A stretch of DNA of 64,000 bases, taken from Microbacterium terricola (GTDB taxonomy: Bacteria > Actinomycetota > Actinomycetes > Actinomycetales > Microbacteriaceae). The stretch lies in the NCBI RefSeq assembly GCF_027943945.1, contig NZ_AP027141.1, positions 372,001-436,000 of the forward strand. The letters run 5' to 3'. The first letter of the stretch is position 1, and each line of letters begins with the position of its first letter. The position numbers and the translations under genes were made by a program. Below the pieces are notes generated by a model. It was not told the origin of the DNA, searched no databases, and worked only from the letters and a program-made list of their open reading frames with translations. This document shows, piece by piece, positions 1 through 8,806 of the stretch.

Positions 1-1
1 C

Positions 2-352
2 GTGTTCTTCCTCGCGTTCTGGCTGCTCGGCGCGATCATCAATCGCGGTCGCTGGGGCGCTTGGGTCATCTTCGGCCTGCTGGTCGGGTTCGCCAGCTAC
101 GGCGGGCACCTGCTCGGCCAGCTGTTCCAGGCGCCGTTCTGGACGCTGACCGCCGCGCAGGGCGCCGATCTCGTCGAGGAGCAGCTGCTGGCGCCCCTCG
201 CGATCGCTGCGCTCGTGATCGGCCGCGAGCTGACCATCTGGTTCGGCGCGTGGGTCGCCGCACGCGGCAAGCGCGTGACCGAGCTGAACATCGAGGCGCG
301 CCGCGAATACGAGCGCACGCTCGAGGCGGGCCCGCAGCTCGTCCAGCAGTAG
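2..352 (+). CDS. Integral membrane protein, probably 5'-truncated by the window edge
   Basis: The frame is open from the first base, and the first GTG (base 2) lies inside what already looks like a membrane helix, so the true start is probably upstream. The visible 116 residues hold about three hydrophobic segments (roughly 1-14, 19-42 and 63-88) and a charged, Arg/Glu-rich cytoplasmic tail ending at 116. I recognise no catalytic motif. The stop TAG directly abuts the GTG of the next gene, so the two membrane proteins are probably co-translated. Function unknown. Confidence 0.6.
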   Translation: MFFLAFWLLGAIINRGRWGAWVIFGLLVGFASYGGHLLGQLFQAPFWTLTAAQGADLVEEQLLAPLAIAALVIGRELTIWFGAWVAARGKRVTELNIEARREYERTLEAGPQLVQQ

Positions 353-835
353 GTGTCCGAGGCGCCCGAGTCCGCAGGCGGCCGGGTCCGCCCGCTCGTC
401 GCGGTCGCATTCGCGACGGTCGGTTTCGTGGCGCTCGTGATCTTCGGACTGGGGATGCTGTCGCTCGCGCTCGATGAGGACGTCATCTCCGTGCCGGGGC
501 TCGGGCAGCTGCCCGGCGTCGTCGCCACGACGACGGCCGCGCTGGTCTTCGCCGGCGGGCTCTGGAGCGCTGTGCGGGTGCCGCATCCGTCCTTCTGGGC
601 AGCGCCCGTCGTCGCGCTGGCCGTCGCGCTCGGCTACGTGGGCGCGCTGTGGGTCACGGCGCTGGTCGTCGGCGCCGATCCCGCCGCAGCGACGGCTGCC
701 GCCGGTCGCATCGCCACCACCGGTTTCGGCGCGATCATCGCCGGTGCCGCTCTCGTCGCCGCGTGGGCGGGCATCGCTCTCGTGCGCACGCGCGCCCGCC
801 GGCCGCGCTGGCCCTGGGAGCGCGACGAGGAGTGA
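353..835 (+). CDS. Small polytopic membrane protein, function unknown
   Basis: A 160-residue protein starting with GTG immediately after the stop codon of the preceding gene, consistent with translational coupling. It has four predicted membrane helices (about 14-36, 55-74, 83-105 and 118-145) and a short basic/acidic tail ending WPWERDEE. No soluble domain or catalytic motif is visible. The gap of 84 bases after it contains no terminator-like hairpin. It resembles the small uncharacterised membrane proteins common in Microbacteriaceae, but I cannot assign a function. Confidence 0.6.
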   Translation: MSEAPESAGGRVRPLVAVAFATVGFVALVIFGLGMLSLALDEDVISVPGLGQLPGVVATTTAALVFAGGLWSAVRVPHPSFWAAPVVALAVALGYVGALWVTALVVGADPAAATAAAGRIATTGFGAIIAGAALVAAWAGIALVRTRARRPRWPWERDEE

Positions 836-907
836 GTCGCCCCTCCGGCCGGACCGACTCGGTCGCCCGGCAGGGCGCGAAAGCCCTGATTCCCCGGCGG
901 ATACGGC

Positions 908-913
908 TACCGT
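908..913 (+). promoter_or_regulatory. -10 box (TACCGT) for a probably leaderless gene
   Basis: TACCGT fits the actinobacterial TANNNT -10 pattern and ends six bases before the GTG at 920, so transcription would start at the first base of the start codon. No ribosome binding site precedes the GTG. No convincing -35 is present. The same geometry recurs at 55312, 60069 and 63249. Confidence 0.45.
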
Positions 914-919
914 TGACAC

Positions 920-1585
920 GTGGAGCGCTCGCTCGAGACGCAGGTCAGCCAGGCGGTGGACGCCTGGCTGCGCTGGCTGCCCCGCTGGGAGCCCGCCACG
1001 CACCGCGGTAGGGTCGCCCCCTGCCGCCGCTGCTTCGGCTCGCCCGTGCTCTCGGCCGCCGGCCTGGGGTCCGACATCCCGCACGGTGTGCAGCACGGGC
1101 TCTCCACCCGCATCAAGACGATCGTCGACCACTCCGTCGCCGAGTACACCGCGCTGAACCTCCCGATGCTGCAGTCCGAGCTCGACCAGCAGTCCGCCCG
1201 CAACCGCGCGAGGAGCTACCGCCCGGCCGAGGGACTGGACCCGGAGTTCGAGGGGCTGCCGCTCGACCCTGAGCCGATGCCGGGAGCGCCCTTCCTGTTC
1301 ACCATCTCCGGCCTGGCCGAGGAAGCGGAGGCCGCGGTCCCCGCGCTGCCGCCGCTGAGCGACGACGCGAAGGCCGCCCTGCGTCAGGAGGTCGGCCTCG
1401 CCGACGACTACGCCAACATGGTCGGCCGCGAGGTCTGCACCATCCTGCTGCACCATCGCCTGCGCATCCAGGCGGCGATCACCGAGTACGTCGAGCCGCA
1501 GATCGCGGCGATGCTCGAGGAGCTCACCCGCTCGCTCGATGCGCCCTTCGACCCGAACGAGCCGCCGGCGCCGCCGCATCCCTGA
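920..1585 (+). CDS. Hypothetical protein with a CxxC motif
   Basis: A 221-residue soluble protein with no recognised domain. Near residue 35 it has a CRRC motif that could hold half a metal site or a redox pair. The middle is acidic and proline-rich, and a helical C-terminal half (about 150-205) ends in a proline-rich tail. The start is GTG 920, chosen because a -10 box is placed for leaderless transcription from that base and there is no Shine-Dalgarno sequence upstream. It lies just upstream of the kinase operon, but the promoter-like site at 1592 suggests the kinase can be transcribed separately. Function unknown. Confidence 0.55.
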   Translation: MERSLETQVSQAVDAWLRWLPRWEPATHRGRVAPCRRCFGSPVLSAAGLGSDIPHGVQHGLSTRIKTIVDHSVAEYTALNLPMLQSELDQQSARNRARSYRPAEGLDPEFEGLPLDPEPMPGAPFLFTISGLAEEAEAAVPALPPLSDDAKAALRQEVGLADDYANMVGREVCTILLHHRLRIQAAITEYVEPQIAAMLEELTRSLDAPFDPNEPPAPPHP

Positions 1586-1591
1586 CAGGTT

Positions 1592-1600
1592 TGTTAGCAT
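1592..1600 (+). promoter_or_regulatory. Extended -10 promoter candidate for the kinase/type VII operon
   Basis: TGTTAGCAT combines an extended -10 TG with TAGCAT (TANNNT). It lies 72 bases before the kinase GTG and just after the preceding stop. No good -35 hexamer is visible, which is tolerable for an extended -10. A clear ribosome binding site (GGGAGG, 1661-1666) follows before the GTG at 1673. Confidence 0.4.
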
Positions 1601-1672
1601 GGCCGGGCTGGCCGTCCAACGGCGCTGGGGCCCGCCGACACCCGGCGGTGAGACTTCCTGGGGAGGTATCGG

Positions 1673-2806
1673 GTGGCAACACGCCTGCCGTCTGCTCCCC
1701 CCATCCTGCCCGGGCTCGCCTATATCCGTCCGCTCGGCTCCGGCGGCTTCGCCGACGTCTTCCTCTATGAGCAGGACATGCCGCGGCGCAATGTCGCGGT
1801 GAAGGTGCTGCCGAGCGACGTGCGCGATCCCGACCTCCGCCGCATGTTCAACGCCGAGGCCGATGTGCTCGCGCACCTGTCCGCGCACCCCTCGATCGTG
1901 ACCGTCTACCAGGCCGGCATCTCCGCCGAGGGCCGGCCGTACATAGTGATGGAGTTCTGCCCCGGTTCGCTGGCGCAGCGCTACCGGATCGAACGCATCC
2001 CCGTCGCCGAGGTGCTCACCATCGGCGTGAAGATGGCCGGCGCGCTCGAGTCGGCGCACCGCGCAGGACTCGCGCACCGCGACGTGAAGCCGAGCAACAT
2101 CCTCATCACCACCTTCGGCGCCCCGGTGCTCGCCGACTTCGGCATCTCGTCCTCGCTCGTGCAGGCGGGGTCGGACGGGGTGCTCGCCATGTCGATCCCG
2201 TGGAGCGCGCCCGAGGTCGTCTCCGAGCAGACCGCCGGCACCGTGGCCAGCGAGGTGTGGAGCCTCGGCGCGACGGTCTACTCGCTCCTGGCCGGGCACA
2301 GCCCGTTCGAGAAGCGCGACCGCAGTCAGAACAGCAGGGAGCAGCTGCGACGGCGGATCGAGCGGGCGAGCTACACCGAGATCCCCCGGGCCGACGTGCC
2401 GGGCTCGCTGCAGGCCGTGCTCGGCCGTGCGATGAACCGCGACCCCACGAGGCGCTACGAGAGCGCGCGCGCCTTCGCCGAGGCGCTGCGCGAGGTGCAG
2501 ACGGAGCTCGGCATCACGCCGACGACGCTGGAGGTGCCGGAGGACGAGTGGTCGGCGGCATCCCGTCCCGTCGAGTTCGGCGACAGCACCCTTCGCGGAC
2601 CGGCGCGCAGCACGCTCGACCGGGTGTCGCGCCGCAAGACGCATGACAGCGGCGTCGCCGGTCTCGCACGTGACGAAGACAGTCAGCTCACCGGCCCCGA
2701 GCCCACCGGCAGCCGCACGGTCGCCTGGATCGTGGGGTCCGTGGTGGCGGTCGCCGTCGCCGCGGTCGCCACGGTCGTGACGCTGCTGCTGACGGGGGTC
2801 CTGTAG
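1673..2806 (+). CDS. Membrane-anchored Ser/Thr protein kinase (Hanks type) without extracellular sensor
   Basis: The 377-residue protein has an N-terminal kinase domain (about 13-275): Gly loop GSGGFADVF (22-30), Lys44 in VAVKV, Glu62, catalytic loop HRDVKPSN (135-142) and DFG (155-157). The catalytic residues are therefore present. Two features are odd. The activation segment lacks the usual phospho-threonines and ends SIPWSAPE (174-181) instead of a GTPxYxAPE-like motif. The normally invariant Asp before the WSLG helix is Glu194. A Ser/Thr-rich linker leads to one C-terminal membrane helix (about 349-375), with almost nothing outside and no PASTA repeats. GTG 1673 is preceded by GGGAGG. Its stop overlaps the next gene (TAGTG). 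It probably phosphorylates FHA partners encoded downstream. Confidence 0.9.
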   Translation: MATRLPSAPPILPGLAYIRPLGSGGFADVFLYEQDMPRRNVAVKVLPSDVRDPDLRRMFNAEADVLAHLSAHPSIVTVYQAGISAEGRPYIVMEFCPGSLAQRYRIERIPVAEVLTIGVKMAGALESAHRAGLAHRDVKPSNILITTFGAPVLADFGISSSLVQAGSDGVLAMSIPWSAPEVVSEQTAGTVASEVWSLGATVYSLLAGHSPFEKRDRSQNSREQLRRRIERASYTEIPRADVPGSLQAVLGRAMNRDPTRRYESARAFAEALREVQTELGITPTTLEVPEDEWSAASRPVEFGDSTLRGPARSTLDRVSRRKTHDSGVAGLARDEDSQLTGPEPTGSRTVAWIVGSVVAVAVAAVATVVTLLLTGVL

Positions 2807-5800
2807 TGCGCAGGCGCACGGCGATCGGCCTCGGCGCGGGGGTCGCGGCGATCGCGCTGGTGGTCGGCATCAGCGTGGTGTGGCCGGGGCTCGACGCTCA
2901 GGAGACGCCGAAGCTCGACACCTCGGTGTGGGCGATGCAGACCGGCGAGGGCAGCCGCTACGCGCGGGTGAACACGACGGTCGGCGAACTCGACACCGTC
3001 CGCAGCATCAGCAACCCCTCCGGTGTCGTGCAGTCGGCGAACGACGCCTTCCTGCTCTCCGACAGCTACAGCAAGCTCACCCCGATCGATCAGGCGCTGC
3101 CGGTGGATCTCGACCAGGAGGCGCTGAAAGCGTCCGAGAGCACGCCTGGCGGCACGACGGAGGTGGTCACCAGCGGTGACTTCGTCGCCTACCGCACCGA
3201 CACCGGCGCCGTGCACGTCGGGCGACTGTCGAGCCCTGGCCCCGCGCAGATCGACCCGTTCGCCGACGCCGACGGCGAGGATGCTCCTCAGTACACCGCC
3301 GATGCCATCGCCGTCGACCGCCGCGGCATGCTGTTCGCCTACTCCAGCGCTGACGGCTCGGTGCTGCGCTACGACATCGCCGCCAGTGAGGTGAAGGGTC
3401 GTGACGAGCTGGCCGACGCCGAGCTGACGACGCCCGTCATCAGCGCGGCCGGAGACGACTGGGTGCTCGTCGACGCGGAGGACGGCGACGTCTGGGTGCG
3501 CGGATCGGACGGCGCGGGCGCCGCCGCGGGCACGGCGGGCACGGCAGGCACGGTGGTGGCGGGGGAGCCCGATCCGGACGGCGACGTCGTGTACTTCGCG
3601 ACCGAGACCGGGCTGGTGCGGATCTCCACCGACGGCGAGGACATCACGACCGTGGTGGGGGCGGGGACGACGGTCATCGGCGAGCCGGCCAAGCCGGTCG
3701 TCTTCGACGGCGAGACCTATGCCGCCTGGCTGCCGCCCGGCGAGGGCGACGGCGTGCTCTGGAGCGCGTCCGGCGGCCAGATCGACCTCGGCTACGGCGG
3801 GCGCGCGCTCGGCGACGAGCGCCGCCCCGCGTTCGTGGCCAGCGACGATGCGATCATCCTCAACGAGACGCGCAGCGGCTGGGTGTGGACCGTGCCGGAC
3901 GGCGCGCTCGTCGAATCCAGCCTGGACTGGACGCTGGACGACCAGACGAACCCCGACACGGAGCCGAGCGAGGAGCAGCTCGACGTGCAGATCGACCCGA
4001 AGCCGCCGATCGCGGTCGCCGACGACTTCGGCGTCCGCGAGGGCAGCCTCGTGACCCTGCCGGTGCTCATGAACGACCACGATCCGAATCTCGATGTGCT
4101 GAGCATCGATCCGACCTCGGTGACCGGTCTGGACCCCGGCTTCGGCACGGTCACGCTCACAGACGACAGCCAGCGCCTCGCGGTGCGTGTGGAGCCGGGC
4201 GCCACCGGCTCGGCGACGTTCTCGTACACGGTCACCGACGGCACCGCCGCGGACGGCCTGCTGTCCGAGCCGGCGACGGTGACGCTGACCGTCTCGCCGG
4301 ATGCGGCAGGCAGCGCCCCCGAGTGGTGCGGCGTCGAAGCGTGCCAGCTCGAGTGGCCGAAGCCCGAGGTCGAGCGTGGCGGCACCGTCACGGTGCCCGT
4401 GCTCCCCGGGTGGGTCGACCCGGACGGCGACCCGCTGCTGCTCCTGTCCGTGCAGAACACCACCGACGTCGGCACGGCCGCCGCGACGCCCACCGGCGAG
4501 GTCGTGTATCAGCACAGCGACGACGGCAGCGGCGGCGAGGAGCTCATCGAGCTGGCGGTCACGATCGCCGACACGACCGGCGACACGACGACGAAGATGC
4601 TGACGATCCGCGTGAGCGCCGAGCCGGAGCTCACCGTGCAGTCCTTCGCCGTCGTGGACTCGATCGACTCGGAGCTCACTGTCGACGTCGCCGACCATGT
4701 CACCGGCACGGCGGGGCAGGTCACGCTCGAGGCCGCTCGTGTGCTCGACGATGCCGAGGCGACCGCGACGGTGGTGAGCGGGACGACCTCGTTCGACTTC
4801 AGTGCGACGACGCCCGGCACGTATCGGGTCGGCTTCACGGTGCGCGGCGTCGCAGACGAGCAGACCGGCACCGCACGCATCACCCTGCTGCCGAGCGACG
4901 CCTCGGCGCAGCTGGCCACCTCGCCGGTCATCGCCTTCGTGCGCCCGCAGGAGGACGCGACCCTCGACGTGTTCACGGCGGTGTCCAATCCGACCGGGCG
5001 CGTGCTGCTGCTCAGCGACGTCACCGCGCGCGCGGATGACGGCGCCACACTGTCGGTGGATGCGGTCGGCCAGAACCATCTGCGCGTCTCCGGCTCGACC
5101 GAGACCGGTGCATCAGGCCGGCTCGGGACCGTGAGCTACACCGTCAGCGACGGCACCTCCGACCGGGGGTCGCAGGTCGCGGGAGAGGCCACGGTCTACC
5201 TCCTGCCGGAGGCTCCGGAGCTCGCCCCGATCGCGGTCGACGACCGGGTCGTCGTGCGCGCCGGGTCGCAGATCGACATCCCGGTGCTCGACAACGACAT
5301 CGCGCCCTCCGGGGGCAAGCCTGCGCTCAACCCCGCCGCGGTGACCTCCTCCAGCCCCGATGCCCTGGCGTTCGCCTCCGGCGACGTCGTGCGGTACCTC
5401 GCGCCCACCGAGCCGGGCGACTACGACGTCGTCTACTCGGTCTACACGATCGGCGCTCCGACCCTCGCGGCGACCGCGACGGTACGGCTGCAGGTGCTCG
5501 CCGACGACGCCAACCGTGCGCCACTGCCCGAGACGCTCGAGGGGCGCGTGCTCAGCGGCCAGTCCACCGTCATCGAGTTCGACGGGTTCGGCATGGACCC
5601 GGACGGCGACGTCGTGAGCCTGTCGCGCATCGAGAAGCAGCCCGAGCAGGGGGCGGCGACGATCGCGGCGGACGGCGAGTCGATCAGCTACACGAGCGTG
5701 CCGGGCCAGAGCGGCCAGGTGAGCTTCCGCTACCGGGTCGTCGACGCGTTCGGCAAGACCGGCGTCGGCACGGTGCGCATCGGCGTCCTCGACGCCGACT

Positions 5801-8775
5801 CGAATCCCAGCCCCGTGACCTTCACCGACTACGTGCAGGTGCAGGCCGGCCAGGACAACGAGGTGCGGGTGAGCCCGCTCGCCAACGACGTCGACCCGAC
5901 CGAGAACAAGCTCAGACTCACCAGCGTCCGCCCCGACACGCCCGCGACGCTCGCCGAGGGCGAGCCCAATCCCGAGTACCAGCGGCTCGATGACCGGATC
6001 GTCTCCGCGAGCGAGGACACCGTGGTGATCGCGGCGGGCACGGAGCCGACCACGATGTCGTTCCTGTACGACGTCGAATCCGGGTCGGGCAACACCGGTC
6101 GCGGCCTGATCGTCGTGCGGGTGGTGCGCGAGAGCGTGCCCGACTACCCGATCGTCGCCGACACGCTGCTGACCTCCGAGTCGCGCGAGGACTTCCCCTC
6201 CGGAGTCGACGTCCTCCAGGGCAAGGTGTCGTGGTCCGGTGGTGAGACCGACAGCCTCGAGGTGTCGCTCTGGGGAGACCCGCCGGGCGTCGATGTCGCC
6301 GGGTGGGACATCAGCGGAGCGCTCCCCGAGACGACCCGCATCATCCCGTTCGCCGTCACGGGAACGGGAGTCTCCGGTGACGTCACGACCTACGCGTTCC
6401 TGCGGGTGCCCGGCGACGACGACCTCACCCTCTCGCTCCGGCAGACCACCCCGGTGGAGGTCGCCGAGCTCGAGTCGGTCACGTTCGACATGGCCGATCT
6501 GGTCGCCCGCCCGAGCAGCGCCGACATCCAGGTCGGCTCGGCGGTGCGCGCATCCGGCGCCCGCGAGGCCGCCGTGTGCAAGCCGGACGGCGGCACCACC
6601 GTGCGCTACGACGCCGGTGAGGGTGCGCCGTGGGCGGACGCCTGCCAGGTCCCCGTACGGGTCGTGGGGGAGAAGGACTGGACCTACCTCTCCGTTCCGA
6701 TCGAGGTCGTCGCCCTCGACCCGCAGCCGGAGCTGAAAGCGGCGTCGCTGACAGTCGGCCCCGGCGAGACCACCACGTTCGACCTGCGCTCGATGACGTC
6801 CTGGCAGCTCGGACGCGAGGACTGGGATGACATCGCCTACGCCGTCGACGGCGGGGAGTCGTCCTTCGACGCGACGCTGGACGGCTCGGTCCTCACGGTC
6901 ACCGGGCACGATGACGCGGTTCCGGGGGCGGAGGACGTCGCGATGGTGTCGGTGACGAGCCACACCGCGGTCAGCCCGGTGCGGCTCATCCTGCGGGTCG
7001 GGGCGGCGCCGTCGACCCTCCCCAAGGGCGGTTCCGTGACCGAGCAGTGCTCGCAGGCGTCTGGCTCGTCGTGCTCGATCACCGTCGTCGGGGCATCGGG
7101 CGAGATAAATCCGCTGCCGCGCACCCCGCTCGAGGTCGTGGGCGTCGAGCCGTCCGGCGCGTGCGTCGGGGTGAGCTTCGAGGTCGCCTCCGCGGCCGCC
7201 GTGACGGCATCCTGGACGGGCGAGGCGCCGGGCGCGACCTGCTCCGCGACCTTCTCCGTGCGCGACGCGCAGGGGCGCAGCACCAACGCGGAGCGCAACG
7301 GGCGCATCCTGCTCGACCTGCAGGGCTACCCGAAGGCTCCGGCGAGCATCGCCCAGACGGCCTACGCGGATGGATCGCTGACCCTGCGTGTCGCACCGGG
7401 TCAGGCGTCGCAGGCCTATCCCGGGCTGACCGGCTTCATCGTCCGCGAGGGGGCGGAGGTCGTCGCCGAATGCACCGCCGCGGGGGTCTGCCCGGCGATC
7501 GACTCGCCCAACGGCGAGCAGCGCGAGTTCACCGCGGTGGCGGTCAACGACGTCGGCGAGTCCAAGGGCAGCGTCCGCACCGTGGCGTGGGCGTACAACC
7601 CGCCCGCCAAGCCCGGCCCGATCACGGTCACGCCCGTGGTGACCGCTGACGGAGCAGGCGGCGTCGTCGCGCTGACCATCGACGGCGTCGACGCCGGCCA
7701 GACCGGCAGCCTCGAGATCGCGAGCGAGAGCGGCGAGACCGTGCGGGTCGCCGTGTCGCGCGGGCAGACCAGGGTGGACGTGCCGTCGTTCCGGGTCGGC
7801 AGCAACTCCTCGACCCGCATCGCGGTGACGCCGGCCTCGCGCTTCGAATTCCCGCCCGGCCTGCCCGGCAGCCAGACCGGCGAGACGGCCATCGCGTGGG
7901 GCAACGGCGTCGGCACGCCGCTCGACCTGCGACTGGCGCTGAGCTCGTCATCCAACGGCGACGGCACCTCGACCATCTCCGCGACGGCGAGCGCCACCCC
8001 CAACGGAGACGGGTCGACCCTCCGGTTCGGCATCGTCCAGGACGGGCGTGCCTGCGTCGTCGGCGCCGAAGGAGAGCGGTCGGTCACCTTCGGGCCGCTC
8101 GCGGACGGCGAGGAGTACGCCTTCGTCGCCTGCGCGGAGTCGTGGGTCGACGGACGCTCCTTCGGGCACGTCGAGGTGCGCGACTCGCAGCGCGCGGAGC
8201 AGAGCAGGGACGCGCCGCAGGGCTGGACGTTCGTGGTGCGCCCCACGCCGAACGTGTACAGCGGCCGGGCCGAGTGGGTCATCGCCGACGAGCCCACCTC
8301 GCCCGAGCGCCCGCCCCGCAACAACCGCGTGGAGTTCCAAGGCAGCATCCCGTCGAACGTCTTCGGCAGCGACCCCAGGATCGACGTGCGGTACGTCCAC
8401 CGCGTCTGGGGCACCGCGACCCCGTGGGCGGCCGTCGTCCCGGCGGCAGGCAGCGCGCCCTATCAGGTGCAGGCCAGCTGGCGGGCCGGAGTGTGCCGCG
8501 GTGGCGACGCGCTCGAGCTGATCCAGAGTTCGACGGGCAACCAGGCGACCGTGAGCTTCGACCCCTCGACCCTCCAGTACCTCGATGCCGCCGGTGCCGT
8601 CGTGCCGCACGAGGCTGGCACGTGGACCGTGCCCGTGGGCGCCGTGACCGTGACCGGCATCGGCGTCACGGTCAGCTGGGCGAACACCGGCTGGAACCTG
8701 GCCGCGACCGACCGCCAGACCCTGTCGGCGGACTGCGACCCCAACAACCCCGCGCCCGCAGAGCCCGCCCCGTGA
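2806..8775 (+). CDS. Giant membrane-anchored Ig-like/cadherin-like and fibronectin III repeat protein
   Basis: A 1989-residue protein with a single N-terminal membrane anchor (about 7-28) and a very large predicted extracytoplasmic part. Residues 30-390 look propeller-like or beta-rich. Tandem cadherin/Big_9-type Ig repeats follow, each starting with a proline-led strand and a D-D-x-D or N-D-x-D-P calcium-type motif, near residues 400, 806, 902 and 1000. Fibronectin-III-like modules begin near 1507 and 1605. There is no sorting signal, so it should stay attached through its N-terminus. GTG 2806 shares its first base with the kinase stop codon, implying tight coupling. It is the usual neighbour of moxR/DUF58/TgpA clusters in Micrococcales. 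An adhesive or cell-wall-sensing role, possibly paired with the sensorless kinase, is inference. Confidence 0.8.
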   Translation: MRRRTAIGLGAGVAAIALVVGISVVWPGLDAQETPKLDTSVWAMQTGEGSRYARVNTTVGELDTVRSISNPSGVVQSANDAFLLSDSYSKLTPIDQALPVDLDQEALKASESTPGGTTEVVTSGDFVAYRTDTGAVHVGRLSSPGPAQIDPFADADGEDAPQYTADAIAVDRRGMLFAYSSADGSVLRYDIAASEVKGRDELADAELTTPVISAAGDDWVLVDAEDGDVWVRGSDGAGAAAGTAGTAGTVVAGEPDPDGDVVYFATETGLVRISTDGEDITTVVGAGTTVIGEPAKPVVFDGETYAAWLPPGEGDGVLWSASGGQIDLGYGGRALGDERRPAFVASDDAIILNETRSGWVWTVPDGALVESSLDWTLDDQTNPDTEPSEEQLDVQIDPKPPIAVADDFGVREGSLVTLPVLMNDHDPNLDVLSIDPTSVTGLDPGFGTVTLTDDSQRLAVRVEPGATGSATFSYTVTDGTAADGLLSEPATVTLTVSPDAAGSAPEWCGVEACQLEWPKPEVERGGTVTVPVLPGWVDPDGDPLLLLSVQNTTDVGTAAATPTGEVVYQHSDDGSGGEELIELAVTIADTTGDTTTKMLTIRVSAEPELTVQSFAVVDSIDSELTVDVADHVTGTAGQVTLEAARVLDDAEATATVVSGTTSFDFSATTPGTYRVGFTVRGVADEQTGTARITLLPSDASAQLATSPVIAFVRPQEDATLDVFTAVSNPTGRVLLLSDVTARADDGATLSVDAVGQNHLRVSGSTETGASGRLGTVSYTVSDGTSDRGSQVAGEATVYLLPEAPELAPIAVDDRVVVRAGSQIDIPVLDNDIAPSGGKPALNPAAVTSSSPDALAFASGDVVRYLAPTEPGDYDVVYSVYTIGAPTLAATATVRLQVLADDANRAPLPETLEGRVLSGQSTVIEFDGFGMDPDGDVVSLSRIEKQPEQGAATIAADGESISYTSVPGQSGQVSFRYRVVDAFGKTGVGTVRIGVLDADSNPSPVTFTDYVQVQAGQDNEVRVSPLANDVDPTENKLRLTSVRPDTPATLAEGEPNPEYQRLDDRIVSASEDTVVIAAGTEPTTMSFLYDVESGSGNTGRGLIVVRVVRESVPDYPIVADTLLTSESREDFPSGVDVLQGKVSWSGGETDSLEVSLWGDPPGVDVAGWDISGALPETTRIIPFAVTGTGVSGDVTTYAFLRVPGDDDLTLSLRQTTPVEVAELESVTFDMADLVARPSSADIQVGSAVRASGAREAAVCKPDGGTTVRYDAGEGAPWADACQVPVRVVGEKDWTYLSVPIEVVALDPQPELKAASLTVGPGETTTFDLRSMTSWQLGREDWDDIAYAVDGGESSFDATLDGSVLTVTGHDDAVPGAEDVAMVSVTSHTAVSPVRLILRVGAAPSTLPKGGSVTEQCSQASGSSCSITVVGASGEINPLPRTPLEVVGVEPSGACVGVSFEVASAAAVTASWTGEAPGATCSATFSVRDAQGRSTNAERNGRILLDLQGYPKAPASIAQTAYADGSLTLRVAPGQASQAYPGLTGFIVREGAEVVAECTAAGVCPAIDSPNGEQREFTAVAVNDVGESKGSVRTVAWAYNPPAKPGPITVTPVVTADGAGGVVALTIDGVDAGQTGSLEIASESGETVRVAVSRGQTRVDVPSFRVGSNSSTRIAVTPASRFEFPPGLPGSQTGETAIAWGNGVGTPLDLRLALSSSSNGDGTSTISATASATPNGDGSTLRFGIVQDGRACVVGAEGERSVTFGPLADGEEYAFVACAESWVDGRSFGHVEVRDSQRAEQSRDAPQGWTFVVRPTPNVYSGRAEWVIADEPTSPERPPRNNRVEFQGSIPSNVFGSDPRIDVRYVHRVWGTATPWAAVVPAAGSAPYQVQASWRAGVCRGGDALELIQSSTGNQATVSFDPSTLQYLDAAGAVVPHEAGTWTVPVGAVTVTGIGVTVSWANTGWNLAATDRQTLSADCDPNNPAPAEPAP

Positions 8776-8806
8776 CCGCCCCCCGACACGCAGAGGACAC
8801 CATCGC

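Noticed and set aside
913..918. TTGACA hexamer as a -35 element
   Set aside because: No -10-like sequence follows at 16-19 bases, and the hexamer lies at the start codon of the gene at 920. The overlapping TACCGT is a better promoter call.
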